Origin: Sphingobacterium puteale
GTDB lineage: Bacteria > Bacteroidota > Bacteroidia > Sphingobacteriales > Sphingobacteriaceae
Length of the DNA: 64,000 nucleotides
Direction: 5' to 3'
Assembly: GCF_003627955.1 (NCBI RefSeq)
Contig: NZ_RBWS01000010.1
Coordinates: 124,001 to 188,000, forward strand
Below the pieces are notes generated by a model. It had not been told where the DNA came from. It saw nothing but the letters and a program-made list of their open reading frames with translations, and did not search any database. The first letter of the stretch is position 1, and each line of letters starts with the position of its first letter. This document shows, piece after piece, positions 1-9,202 of the stretch. Both the position numbers and the translations under genes were made by a program.

Positions 1-936
1 TTTGCAAAAGAAAAACCTTATGAGGTTACGTTATACACCGTAACTAGAGCTAATGTGATGTCAGATCCTGTTACTGTTACCGTAAATCCGAAGATACCCG
101 CTTATCTCGAAACTCGTCCATCACTTTTGTTGTCACCAGATTTTTCCGGAGTTAATATTACAGGCAATAATCCGTCGGGCAAGCAGATCAGTATCGTTTT
201 GTTAAGTTTCAATAAGAATACTGGTCTAATGGAAATCGAAGACCAGTTTGTTACTAAAAACACTAAAATAGATCATTCGGTATTTGGATTTAATGCCGTT
301 GAACGCAGATTTGCGGTGTATGTTGCTGACCGTTGGGGAAACCTTTCAGATACATTACAGACTTCCCTGACCCCATTGTTTGAAGAGGCAGTGGATAAGA
401 ATAAATTTAGCACATTGAATTTGAGCACAGATACGCCAATAGATTTTAATTGGCAGGTGCAGAATCTGTGGGATGGTCGGGCAGATGGTAGCGGGTGGCA
501 CACAAAGTTCGGTGAGCCTCTTCCTTATTCCTGCAGTTTTGACATAGGAAAAACATACAAACTGAGTCGCTTTGTGGTGTTTGAAAGAACAGGATCGCAG
601 TATACGTATAAGTATGCCAATCCTAGAGAGTTTTCGTTATGGGGGACCAATGCAGCCATACCGGATAATGTGAAGTTACCCGTAAGGGCAGATGAAGGTA
701 CGGTCATTGGCAATTGGGTAAATTTGGGCAATTTTGTTTTTCCTGATCCACCATCCGGAAATGCGCCGGCCAATTCTACCGCGGCAGATGAAGATTTTGT
801 CAAGCAAGGGGTAAGTTTTAGAGTGCCATTTGGCGCTCCTCCAGTGAAGTATTTACGAATAGCCGTGTCAACCGTCTGGGGAAGGGAAGCCGGTGCGCAT
901 TTGATGGAAGTAACACCTTATGGGACACCTGAATAA
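1..936 (+). CDS. PUL surface lipoprotein, DUF4959/DUF5126/DUF5000-like (5' truncated)
   Basis: The reading frame is open from base 1, so this is the C-terminal 311 residues of a longer gene cut by the window edge; the internal ATG at 55 is not a real start. The first visible part is a beta-rich segment like the DUF5126 region. The second half is a discoidin/F5-8C-type (DUF5000) domain, recognised by NLWDGRADG, an FDIG strand and the EFSLWGT segment. Members of this family are outer-membrane lipoproteins encoded just after SusC/SusD pairs and are thought to bind glycans at the cell surface. The next gene starts 24 bp downstream and ends in a similar domain, so the two are probably co-transcribed. 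The exact glycan cannot be read from sequence. Confidence 0.82.
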   Translation, partial: FAKEKPYEVTLYTVTRANVMSDPVTVTVNPKIPAYLETRPSLLLSPDFSGVNITGNNPSGKQISIVLLSFNKNTGLMEIEDQFVTKNTKIDHSVFGFNAVERRFAVYVADRWGNLSDTLQTSLTPLFEEAVDKNKFSTLNLSTDTPIDFNWQVQNLWDGRADGSGWHTKFGEPLPYSCSFDIGKTYKLSRFVVFERTGSQYTYKYANPREFSLWGTNAAIPDNVKLPVRADEGTVIGNWVNLGNFVFPDPPSGNAPANSTAADEDFVKQGVSFRVPFGAPPVKYLRIAVSTVWGREAGAHLMEVTPYGTPE

Positions 937-960
937 TGAGATTTATAAAGGAGACAAACA

Positions 961-2160
961 ATGAAAAATAATATAACTACTTTAATCTGTTGCTTACTTG
1001 CATTGCTCGCAAGTTGTAGCAAACAACAGACAGATTTCAGGGACTTATTGGGTGGTCATGAAATTGTGTATACCGGTCTAGTTGGTCAGGTGATCGAGAA
1101 GCCAGGAAATCTGCGGACAATATTGACCTGGAAAAAAAGTTCTGATCCAAGCATTGTCAAATATGTGATTTTTTATAATCAAAAAGATTCCGTAGTTGTT
1201 GACGTAACCGATAAAAAAGACAGTGTCTCGGCGACAATTACAAATTTGGAAGAAGCGGTATATACATTTACAATCTATTCTTATGATGCGAAAGGAAATA
1301 AATCGGTTCCGAAATTGTTAAATGCCAAAGTATATGGTCCCATTTATCAGGCGAGCCTGTTGAATCGACCTTATAATGGTGATGTTCCTTATGTGGCTTT
1401 TGATAATGGAAAGGTGGAACTTAATTTTAATAAGCCGGATACAGTAAATGTGACGACAAAAGTGAAATATACTACTACTGCGAATACAATCAAAGAGGTA
1501 GATCTTGCCCCAACAGATAGTATTTTGAATTTAAATGATTATAAACCAGGAACGGAGATTACGTATAGATCATTTTATAAACCTACAAGGAATGCAATAG
1601 ATATTTTTAGCGCCACAGCCGATGCCGTTTTTCCCCAGGTTTATTTTAATATTTTATGTGATAAATCATTGTTCAGAGAGCTTTCGCTACCCAATGATGT
1701 CGGCACATTGGCGGAAAGTCCCCTTCGTAATCTGTGGGACGGTAGCGTAGGTCCGCAAGGATATCCGAATATATATCATAGTCAAGGCAATGTCCCTTTA
1801 CCACATACCATTAGTTTCGATATGGGTAAGATATACAATAATCTCAGTATTTTAGAGGAGACAGGGCGAAATTGCTGCCATAATCCGGATCAATTTGAGG
1901 TCTGGGGAATAGCAGATATTAGTAACGCAGCAACTACTTTGCCCGCCAACGATGCAGGTTGGAAGGATGAAGCGATACGGAAAGGATGGACGCTGTTATT
2001 GGATGCCGTCAGAACCGATGATGGAAGCGCTGCCAAAAAGTTTGAACTGATCAAAAATCCGCCACCAGTTAGGTATATTAGAATTCGGGTCAAACATAAT
2101 GCGAACGGTGATACAAATCAGAGTAATATGAGTGAACTCAGTTTTTGGAATGGACAGTAA
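961..2160 (+). CDS. DUF4998 / DUF5000-like glycan-binding lipoprotein
   Basis: A 399-residue lipoprotein with a lipobox ending LASC (Cys19), so it is probably lipidated and surface-exposed. Residues 25-125 resemble DUF4998: a GGHEIVYTG strand, then a fibronectin-like segment starting LTWKKSSDP. The C-terminal ~170 residues are a discoidin-like domain with the same RNLWDGS, FDMGK and FEVWG landmarks as the preceding gene. An AAGGAG-like ribosome binding site precedes the ATG. The DUF4959-DUF4998 gene pair is a common accessory unit of Bacteroidota PULs, placed behind susCD. Here it suggests another SusC/SusD pair left of the window (inference). No catalytic motif is visible; the likely role is glycan capture or presentation. 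Confidence 0.82.
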   Translation: MKNNITTLICCLLALLASCSKQQTDFRDLLGGHEIVYTGLVGQVIEKPGNLRTILTWKKSSDPSIVKYVIFYNQKDSVVVDVTDKKDSVSATITNLEEAVYTFTIYSYDAKGNKSVPKLLNAKVYGPIYQASLLNRPYNGDVPYVAFDNGKVELNFNKPDTVNVTTKVKYTTTANTIKEVDLAPTDSILNLNDYKPGTEITYRSFYKPTRNAIDIFSATADAVFPQVYFNILCDKSLFRELSLPNDVGTLAESPLRNLWDGSVGPQGYPNIYHSQGNVPLPHTISFDMGKIYNNLSILEETGRNCCHNPDQFEVWGIADISNAATTLPANDAGWKDEAIRKGWTLLLDAVRTDDGSAAKKFELIKNPPPVRYIRIRVKHNANGDTNQSNMSELSFWNGQ

Positions 2161-2202
2161 TAGTATAAAAAAGTGGTGCTATGCTAGGTATTTCCATATG
2201 TA

Positions 2203-2220
2203 AAAACGATATCAAAACGA
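2203..2220. promoter_or_regulatory. Direct repeat AAAACGA-N4-AAAACGA upstream of the GH-D gene
   Basis: Two identical 7-mers are spaced 11 bp start to start, about one helical turn, in the 78-bp gap before the enzyme gene at 2239. Same-face spacing suits a dimeric regulator such as the GntR-type protein encoded at 4274, but that link is inference. Confidence 0.3.
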
Positions 2221-2238
2221 ATCAATCAAATTAAACCG

Positions 2239-4260
2239 ATGAAATATTTTTTTGGAATATTACTCTTATTGGCGGCTTCGATGACTTTGTCAGGACAGAC
2301 GCTTCAAATAAAGAAGAATAGAGTTACATTTAATTATAATAAAGCGAAAGGTACCTATAGTATTGGATCGGAAAGGCAGCTTTTTATTAATCAGGCGGTG
2401 TCCTACGTGCGACTTGCTAATGGACAAAAAATTAGTACTGATAAACTGAAAGGAACCCGCAGCGTCACAGAAAAGCCTATTCAGGACAATTTGGGCAAAG
2501 GCATACAGTATACCATTTCGGTTAAAACTCAACAGGGCATTACATTGCTGCAGCATTTTTATTTCTACGACACTATAGATGGTGTCATCCTTGAACTGGA
2601 AGTTAGGGGTAAAAATATAGCCAGTAATGAACTTGTGCCGATCTGGTCAAATGCGTCGGTTGCCGGCCTGGGAAAATCCTTGTACCAGCTGGCTGTTCCT
2701 TTTGATAACGATACGTTTATTTCGTATGAAAACAATGCCCTTGCAAGGAATAGTAAGCGCAGTGCCGAAGTCGGTGTTGTATACGATAAGGATAGCGGAA
2801 AAGGTCTCTTGATTGGTTCATTGGATCAATCCGTCTGGAAATCGGGTATCGCGATCGAAGGAGATCAGGGGCAATATACCCACCTGGCAGCACAAGCCGG
2901 ATTTACAGATGTAAATATCACACGGGATTCCATGGCGCACGGGACGGTGAAGGGTGATGTCATTCGCTCCCCAAAATACCTCGTGTCTTACGACAAGGAT
3001 TGGCGCATTGGGCTCGAAAACTATGCTAAAACCCACCGGAAGCTATCACCGGCTTATGTGAAATCTTGGCAAGGTGCCACACCTGTCGGCTGGAACAGCT
3101 GGGGAGTGATACAGGAAAAACTTAATTTTCAGAATGCCACGGGCACGGCAGACTATTTCGCAAAAGATATTCCTTATTTCCGGAACGCAGATGGCGAGGC
3201 TTTTATAGATCTTGACTCTTTTTGGGATAATATGACGCCCGGAGGTATGTCAGGCGACTACACGCAGCTGAAGCAATTTGTTCGCTATTGTGATTCTTTG
3301 GGCCTCAAGCCCGGCGTCTATTGGGCTCCTTTTACAGACTGGGGGCATGGAAGTGGGCCCGACCGCAAGGCGGAGGGAAGCCAGTTTACCTTTGGCCAGC
3401 TTTGGACCAAAACCCAAAAAGGCTACCACAATTTAGATGGTGGTCGGGCTCTTGATCCGACGCATCCCGGTACTTTGGCCCGTATGGATGTGATCCTGGG
3501 GAAATTGGTCGACTGTGGCTTCCGGATGATCAAGGTCGATTTCCTTTCTCACGCAGCAATCGAATCCACAGGTTTTTACGACAAGAAAATTCAGACCGGT
3601 ATGCAAGCTTATGCTGTGGGTATGAAACATCTCGTTGACGTACTCCAAGATAAAATGTTGATCTACGCGGCAATTTCGCCGTCCCTGGCAACTGCCCAAT
3701 TTGCACACATGCGCAGAATAGCCTGCGACGCCTGGAAAACCATCGACCAAACTCAATATACGCTAAACAGTGTTAGTTACGGCTGGTGGCAAACTTATCT
3801 TTATGATTTTATCGATGCCGACCACCTGGTCTTTCACGATGAAAGCCCTGAGGTCAATAAGGCAAGATTGCTTTCCGGTGTTGTAACGGGGACCATTATC
3901 CTCGGCGATGACCTGTCTAAAAAAGAAAACTGGCAGCCTAAGATGAATCAATATCTGCAGGATCCCGAAATTTTAAAGATCATAGCCGACGGTAAAAGCT
4001 TCCGCCCGGCAGGATTTGTAGAAGGAAAAGCCGCAAATACGTATTATTACAAAAAAATTGGAACAACGCTGTATGTGGCCGTATTTAATTACAATACAGC
4101 CCCGGCAGCAATAAATATTGATTTTAAACAGATTGGCCTAGTGCCAAATACAACCTATAAGGCGGTGGAACTGTTTGAAAAAACAGCGCAGGATTTTACT
4201 GCTGAAAATCCCATTGCCTTTGAGCAAGCAGGAGCAAAATTGTTTAAGATTGCTCTTTAG
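2239..4260 (+). CDS. Clan GH-D (GH27/GH36-like) alpha-galactosidase-family enzyme
   Basis: A 673-residue secreted enzyme with a signal peptide (cleavage near SGQT, residue ~20). Residues ~20-270 look like an N-terminal beta-sandwich. A TIM barrel follows from PVGWNSWG (282-289), a GH27-like barrel opening, and a C-terminal beta-domain ends the protein. By position the nucleophile should be D434 in IKVDF and the acid/base D497 in ACDAW. These differ from the KWD and SDNTD motifs of classical GH36, so the exact family and sugar are uncertain; alpha-galactosidase-like retaining activity is the best guess. It most likely acts in the periplasm on oligosaccharides imported by SusCD. The regulator gene begins 13 bp later, so they share an operon. 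Confidence 0.75.
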   Translation: MKYFFGILLLLAASMTLSGQTLQIKKNRVTFNYNKAKGTYSIGSERQLFINQAVSYVRLANGQKISTDKLKGTRSVTEKPIQDNLGKGIQYTISVKTQQGITLLQHFYFYDTIDGVILELEVRGKNIASNELVPIWSNASVAGLGKSLYQLAVPFDNDTFISYENNALARNSKRSAEVGVVYDKDSGKGLLIGSLDQSVWKSGIAIEGDQGQYTHLAAQAGFTDVNITRDSMAHGTVKGDVIRSPKYLVSYDKDWRIGLENYAKTHRKLSPAYVKSWQGATPVGWNSWGVIQEKLNFQNATGTADYFAKDIPYFRNADGEAFIDLDSFWDNMTPGGMSGDYTQLKQFVRYCDSLGLKPGVYWAPFTDWGHGSGPDRKAEGSQFTFGQLWTKTQKGYHNLDGGRALDPTHPGTLARMDVILGKLVDCGFRMIKVDFLSHAAIESTGFYDKKIQTGMQAYAVGMKHLVDVLQDKMLIYAAISPSLATAQFAHMRRIACDAWKTIDQTQYTLNSVSYGWWQTYLYDFIDADHLVFHDESPEVNKARLLSGVVTGTIILGDDLSKKENWQPKMNQYLQDPEILKIIADGKSFRPAGFVEGKAANTYYYKKIGTTLYVAVFNYNTAPAAINIDFKQIGLVPNTTYKAVELFEKTAQDFTAENPIAFEQAGAKLFKIAL

Positions 4261-4273
4261 TTAATAATATTAT

Positions 4274-5314
4274 ATGAAGATAAGCAAAGAAGAACAGTTT
4301 AAGGCGTTGATCGATCGGATCAAAAGATTGGAAGCTTTAAATGGGCTTTCGAAACATGAATGTATTGTGCAGGGCGTGTTGGATGCCATTGATGCGAATG
4401 AACTGGAGGTGCACGCGAGTTTACCTTCTGTCAATAACTTGATCCAATACCTGGGCTATGCACGCGAAACCTTCGCTAAGGCGTACCGTGATCTGATTGC
4501 CCACGGAGTCGTGGAATCGAAAAACAGAAAGGGATATTTTGTGGTGAGCAACAATACGCAGATGAAACAAAAAGTTGCGGTCCTGCTGTATGCATACGAT
4601 ACCTTTCAGGACACCTTGGTGAATGAACTACGGACCAACCTGCCGGAGGAAGTAACGGTGGATCTCTTTTTCCATCACAACAATATGGAAACTTTTGAAG
4701 ATATTTTTAATCGTATCCAGGGACGATATACGGTATATATTGTTGCTCCGATTGAAAATAAAGATTCCGAAATGCTGCTGCGTTCCATTCCGGCATCCAA
4801 ATTATTGATTATTGACCGTTTGATGGATCTTGGCGATGATTATTCCTATGTGTCCCAGGAATTTGAGGCAGCCACTTATGCCGTTTTTCAGGAACTTTAT
4901 CCAAAGATCAAAAAGTATAAAGAAGTGATCTTCTATTTTAGGGAAAATACAGCCGAACCCAATGAAATCAAAAATGCTTTCTTACGCTTTCTGAAAGACT
5001 ATAAAGTAAAAGGACGTATCGAAAAGCAATACCATGTGGGGGATCTAAAAAAGGGAAAACTGTATTTTACCATTCATAATCCGGAGCTCTATCAGATGCT
5101 GAAAGAGGTGCTACAAAAAGGCTGGACCCTCGGGCAGGATCTGGGAATTCTCTCGCACAACGATGATGTCATCAAAGAGATTATCAGCGGCGGTATTACC
5201 ACCTTTTCGACAAGTTTTGCACGGATCGGATCGGAAGCAGCCAAGTTTGTGCTCGAAAGAACGTTGATTAAGGAAGTGGTGCCGACAACATTGGCAGATC
5301 GTGGCTCTGTCTAA
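4274..5314 (+). CDS. GntR-type regulator with periplasmic-binding-protein-like sensor domain
   Basis: A 346-residue cytoplasmic regulator. Residues ~20-95 form a GntR winged helix: the LPSVNNLIQYLGYARETFAKA stretch is the recognition region and RKGYFVV the wing. Residues ~105-335 resemble a LacI/periplasmic-binding fold (KVAVLLYAYD at its start, an LGILSHNDD segment and the GITTFS loop near its end). This architecture is common in Bacteroidota sugar loci, where a sugar or sugar phosphate alters DNA binding. It sits between the GH-D enzyme and the symporter with 13- and 18-bp gaps, so it is embedded in the operon it probably controls. Its operator is not known; the direct repeat before 2239 and the palindrome before SusC are candidates. 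Confidence 0.85.
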   Translation: MKISKEEQFKALIDRIKRLEALNGLSKHECIVQGVLDAIDANELEVHASLPSVNNLIQYLGYARETFAKAYRDLIAHGVVESKNRKGYFVVSNNTQMKQKVAVLLYAYDTFQDTLVNELRTNLPEEVTVDLFFHHNNMETFEDIFNRIQGRYTVYIVAPIENKDSEMLLRSIPASKLLIIDRLMDLGDDYSYVSQEFEAATYAVFQELYPKIKKYKEVIFYFRENTAEPNEIKNAFLRFLKDYKVKGRIEKQYHVGDLKKGKLYFTIHNPELYQMLKEVLQKGWTLGQDLGILSHNDDVIKEIISGGITTFSTSFARIGSEAAKFVLERTLIKEVVPTTLADRGSV

Positions 5315-5332
5315 AATAGGGAAGTTTATAAG

Positions 5333-6928
5333 ATGATAGTTTTTAGTTTTTGTCTTTTTACCGGTTTGGTCGCTTTGGGATCCTTATGGAAGTTTAAAAC
5401 CAACTATTCCAATACCTTAAATGGCTTTTTCCTTGCCGGAAAGAGCAATAGTTTTTGGATGGTAGGCTCGGCTTTGCTATTGACCAACCTGAGCGCCAAC
5501 CAGTTTATTGGTGAAAATGAATCGGTCTATATCAACAACCTGTCGGTCATCGGCTGGGGGGTGAGTTCGGTAGTCGCGATGCTCCTGGTTTCGGAATTTC
5601 TACTGCCTATTTATTTTAAGCATGGTTTTCGGACGGTTCCGGATTTCTTGGCACTACGATTTGACACCAAAACAAAGATGTTGGTATCTATCCTGATTCT
5701 GATCGGATACATCGTTAACTTATTGCCACCGGTATTGTACGGTGGTGCGCTAAGCCTGGCCACAATGTTTGATGTGCCCGGGCTGCTGCACATCAGTTAT
5801 TGGCAGAGTATCTGGATGTTGGTCTGGGCCCTCGGGATCATCGGGAGCTTATACAGCATATTGGGTGGATTGAAGCTGATTTCCCTGTCTGACCTGGGCT
5901 TGGGGTTCTGTCTGTTTCTGCTCGCCCTGCTGATTCCGGTTTTTGCCTTTTGGTATTTGGGGAATGGCGACATCTGGACGGGGGTAATCCAGTTATTTCA
6001 CGACAAGAAAGAACATCTCAATGCCGTCGGTGGAAAGCATGATGCGGTTCCATTTTCGACCTTATTTACCGGCATGCTGCTGATCAATTTCTATTACTGG
6101 GGGATGGAACCCTATATTGCACAACAGGCATTAAGCGCCAAAAATCTAAAGGAAGCACAGAAAGGAATGACTTTGGCTGCGGGGGGCAAACTCCTGATGC
6201 CGCTATTAATCAATTTGCCTGGTCTTCTGGCCGTACACTTATTGCCGCATGTGCAGCCTACAGCTTCTGTTTTTCCGAAACTCATTGTCCTGATCTTTCC
6301 GGATGTATTGATTGGATTTTCCTTGGCACTGGTCTTTGGTGCGGCAATGACTACCTATACTGCTGGCCTTCAGAGCTGTGGCAGCTTATTTGTTTTTAAT
6401 ATTTATAAACCTTACCTGGAACGTAGAAACAGAACGCTCAGTGAAAGGGAGCTGGTCAAAAAAGGAAAACTGTTCGAATTGATCATCTCTATCTCGGCCA
6501 TGTTTATTGCACCTTTTATCCTCTTTGCCCATGACGGATTTTATACGTACCTCCAAACCGTATCGGGGCTGTTCAATATGCCCATTTTCACCATTATGAT
6601 CTTGGGGATTCTATCGCGCCGTGTGACGCCAAGGATGGCACAAATCGGCCTGTTCATGTACATGGTCAGCTACTTCGTTCTGGTGTTTGTCTGGAAGACA
6701 GAGCTACACTATCTGCACTTGTTCGCGCTATTGTTTATCGCTGTAGCACTGGTCATCTGGGGGGGAAGTAAACTGAGCCAGCCAAACTATCTCTCGGAGT
6801 ATCAGTTTGAGTTTTCGGGCCAGGACAAGGGCACCTATTGGAAAGGAAGGTATCGGATTGGCACCTTTCTCATCCTATTGATGATTGTCATCTATTTTGT
6901 TTTTTCACCATTGGGCATCGCTCAATAA
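5333..6928 (+). CDS. Sodium:solute symporter (SSS/SLC5 family), probable sugar importer
   Basis: A 531-residue inner-membrane protein with about 14 hydrophobic segments. The FFLAGKS element near residue 35 and the following helix with SANQFIGENES are typical of the SSS family sugar branch. The family couples sodium entry to uptake of sugars such as galactose or glucose; the substrate here is inferred from the neighbouring fucosidases and galactosidases, so L-fucose or galactose is likely. The gene lies 18 bp after the regulator and 15 bp before the first GH95 gene, in one transcription unit. Import of released monosaccharides across the inner membrane would complete the pathway started by SusCD. 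No kinase or isomerase for fucose or galactose is present in the window. Confidence 0.88.
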   Translation: MIVFSFCLFTGLVALGSLWKFKTNYSNTLNGFFLAGKSNSFWMVGSALLLTNLSANQFIGENESVYINNLSVIGWGVSSVVAMLLVSEFLLPIYFKHGFRTVPDFLALRFDTKTKMLVSILILIGYIVNLLPPVLYGGALSLATMFDVPGLLHISYWQSIWMLVWALGIIGSLYSILGGLKLISLSDLGLGFCLFLLALLIPVFAFWYLGNGDIWTGVIQLFHDKKEHLNAVGGKHDAVPFSTLFTGMLLINFYYWGMEPYIAQQALSAKNLKEAQKGMTLAAGGKLLMPLLINLPGLLAVHLLPHVQPTASVFPKLIVLIFPDVLIGFSLALVFGAAMTTYTAGLQSCGSLFVFNIYKPYLERRNRTLSERELVKKGKLFELIISISAMFIAPFILFAHDGFYTYLQTVSGLFNMPIFTIMILGILSRRVTPRMAQIGLFMYMVSYFVLVFVWKTELHYLHLFALLFIAVALVIWGGSKLSQPNYLSEYQFEFSGQDKGTYWKGRYRIGTFLILLMIVIYFVFSPLGIAQ

Positions 6929-6943
6929 ATTGTATAAGTCGCT

Positions 6944-9190
6944 ATGTTAATACACAGAAAAATTAAATGCCTCATCTTTATATGCTTGACCCTATGTTCG
7001 GCCACATCGTATGCACAACGCTATTACCTCTGGGATAATAAGCCCGCAACGGATTGGATGACCGAAGCGTACCCTATCGGAAATGGACGAATTGGCGCGA
7101 TGATCTTCGCGGGCGTAAATCATGAACATATTCAATTTAATGAAAATAGCCTATGGACAGGTGATGAACAGGAAACAGGTGCCTATCAGGCTTTTGGTGA
7201 TCTTTTTGTTCGCTTTGACTCCGACGTTAATAAATCCTTTACCGCCTATAGCCGGAAATTAAATTTGGATAAGGGCCTGCATGAAATAGCCTATCAGCAG
7301 GATGGACAGCAAATCAACCGTCGATATTTTGCGAGTCAGCCCGATCAGGTCATGGTATTTGACTATGCAAACAGTAAAAAAGGGAAATTCAATGCCCAGA
7401 TCGCACTTCGGGATGCACATGGGCAGGCGGTGCAGGTAGAAGATGGTCGTCTATGGTTTCAGGGAACGCTCGACAATGGCATGCGGTATGCCGCACAGGT
7501 ACGCGTGCAGGTCGTCGGCGGGTCTCTTTCCAAAACGACAGATGAAAAAGGACAGGCTGTCCTTACCGTAAAATCTGCCGATCGCCTTGTTCTGCTGCTG
7601 AGTGCCGCAACAGATTATGCCAATACACGGGCGACCAACTGGAAGTCGGCCGAAGAACCGATGAAGGTCAATGAACGTTATCTGCAGCAAGCGGAAAAAT
7701 ATGGTGTAAATAAGCTGCTGGAACGGCACGTTGCAGATTATACAGCGCTGTTTAACCGCGTGGCGCTTGATCTCGACCATAGCCAGCTGGACGCCAAGCA
7801 AACAACAAAAGCGCTGTTGGAGGCGTATAAAAAACAGCCGATCCCGGCTCTGGAAGCATTGGTATACCAATATGGACGTTATCTGCTGATCAGTTCCTCG
7901 CGGAAGGGCGGTTTGCCTGCAAACCTGCAGGGACTCTGGAACAACAGTAACAATCCACCATGGCGCTCAGATTACCATTCCAATATCAATGTACAGATGA
8001 ACTATTGGCCTGCAGAAGTCGCTAATCTACCTGAATCGGCCTGGCCTTACCTCGATTATATCAATAGCATGCGTGAGGTGAAAAAAATAAATACACAGAA
8101 GGAATTTCCGGGAGTAAGGGGCTGGACCGTAAAGACCGAAAATAATATCTTCGGTGGCGAGAGCTTTCTCTGGAACACCCCCGGAAGTGCCTGGTATGCT
8201 CAGGCGCTGTGGGAGCATTATGCCTTTAACAGGGACAAGAAATACCTACGCGAATTTGCATACCCGATTTTAAAAGAAATAAGCGAGTTTTGGGATGATC
8301 GTCTGGTTCGAAGAGCAGACGGAACTGTGGTGGCGCCAAAGGGCTGGTCGCCGGAACATGGCCCCACAGAGGATGCCGTGAGCTACGACCACCAGATTAT
8401 TTACGATCTCTTTAGCAACTACATCCAGGCGAGTGCAATTTTAAATATAGACGCCGATTACCATAATCGTATCACGGCACTTCGCGCTGCGCTGCTCAAA
8501 CCCAAAATCGGTAAATGGGGACAGTTGCAGGAGTGGGAAACGGATCGTGATGATCCGCAGGACAAGCACCGCCATGTCTCGCATCTGTTTGGTCTGTATC
8601 CAGGTAACCAATTCTCTGTTTTAAAAACACCGGAACTGGCCAAAGCTGCACGAGTTACCCTCACCGCGCGTGGCGACGAATCCACCGGTTGGTCCATGGC
8701 CTGGAAGGTGGCTTTTTGGGCCCGCTTGCAGGATGGGAATCACGCCTATAAAATCTTGACTAATTTCATTAACCTCGTTGGCGGCGATGGTATTGATTAC
8801 AACAATGGTGGTGGCGTTTACGCCAACTTGCTCTGTGCGCATCCACCTTTTCAGATAGATGGCAACCTGGGTTATGTGGCTGCGGTGAGTGAAATGTTGC
8901 TGCAGTCGCAAACGGATGTGCTGGAATTACTTCCTGCACTGCCTGATCGCTGGTCGGCCGGAACAGTGAAAGGACTCAAAGCCCGGGGCAATGTACACAT
9001 CGACAAGATGGAATGGAGCAACAGCAGCATTAGACAGCTTATTCTTTCATCGCCGCAGGATCAAACGATTCAGGTATTAAGCCCTTCCCAATTGGCAGGT
9101 CTAAGCCCAGAGCAGGAAATCAATGGTAAATACCTTTATAAGATTCAATTGAAAGCAAACAAAATAGTCAAGTTCGTTAACAAATCCTAA
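6944..9190 (+). CDS. GH95 alpha-L-fucosidase-family enzyme (short N-terminal subtype)
   Basis: A 748-residue secreted enzyme with a signal peptide (cleavage near SYAQ, residue ~24). The GH95 landmarks are PIGNGRIGAMIFAG (44-57), ENSLWTGDEQETGAYQAFGD, the H-x-N-x-N site (H345, N347, N349), SPEH with E471 as the probable general acid, and FQIDGN with D639. These match the His, two Asn, Glu and Asp used by the characterised bifidobacterial GH95, as I recall it. The ~45-residue helical insert that follows LW(S/T)G in many GH95 proteins is missing, marking a subtype distinct from the second GH95 at 13490. GH95 enzymes are inverting and remove alpha-1,2-fucose, or alpha-L-galactose in some branches. 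It lies within the operon, 15 bp after the symporter. Confidence 0.88.
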   Translation: MLIHRKIKCLIFICLTLCSATSYAQRYYLWDNKPATDWMTEAYPIGNGRIGAMIFAGVNHEHIQFNENSLWTGDEQETGAYQAFGDLFVRFDSDVNKSFTAYSRKLNLDKGLHEIAYQQDGQQINRRYFASQPDQVMVFDYANSKKGKFNAQIALRDAHGQAVQVEDGRLWFQGTLDNGMRYAAQVRVQVVGGSLSKTTDEKGQAVLTVKSADRLVLLLSAATDYANTRATNWKSAEEPMKVNERYLQQAEKYGVNKLLERHVADYTALFNRVALDLDHSQLDAKQTTKALLEAYKKQPIPALEALVYQYGRYLLISSSRKGGLPANLQGLWNNSNNPPWRSDYHSNINVQMNYWPAEVANLPESAWPYLDYINSMREVKKINTQKEFPGVRGWTVKTENNIFGGESFLWNTPGSAWYAQALWEHYAFNRDKKYLREFAYPILKEISEFWDDRLVRRADGTVVAPKGWSPEHGPTEDAVSYDHQIIYDLFSNYIQASAILNIDADYHNRITALRAALLKPKIGKWGQLQEWETDRDDPQDKHRHVSHLFGLYPGNQFSVLKTPELAKAARVTLTARGDESTGWSMAWKVAFWARLQDGNHAYKILTNFINLVGGDGIDYNNGGGVYANLLCAHPPFQIDGNLGYVAAVSEMLLQSQTDVLELLPALPDRWSAGTVKGLKARGNVHIDKMEWSNSSIRQLILSSPQDQTIQVLSPSQLAGLSPEQEINGKYLYKIQLKANKIVKFVNKS

Positions 9191-9202
9191 ATCTATTTAT
9201 AT

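Noticed and set aside
55..936. ATG at 55 as a complete gene start
   Set aside because: The frame is open to base 1 with domain-like sequence, so the gene begins outside the window.
7451..7870. 139-codon ORF on the minus strand
   Set aside because: It is antisense to the first GH95 gene and has a Cys/Arg-rich shadow composition.
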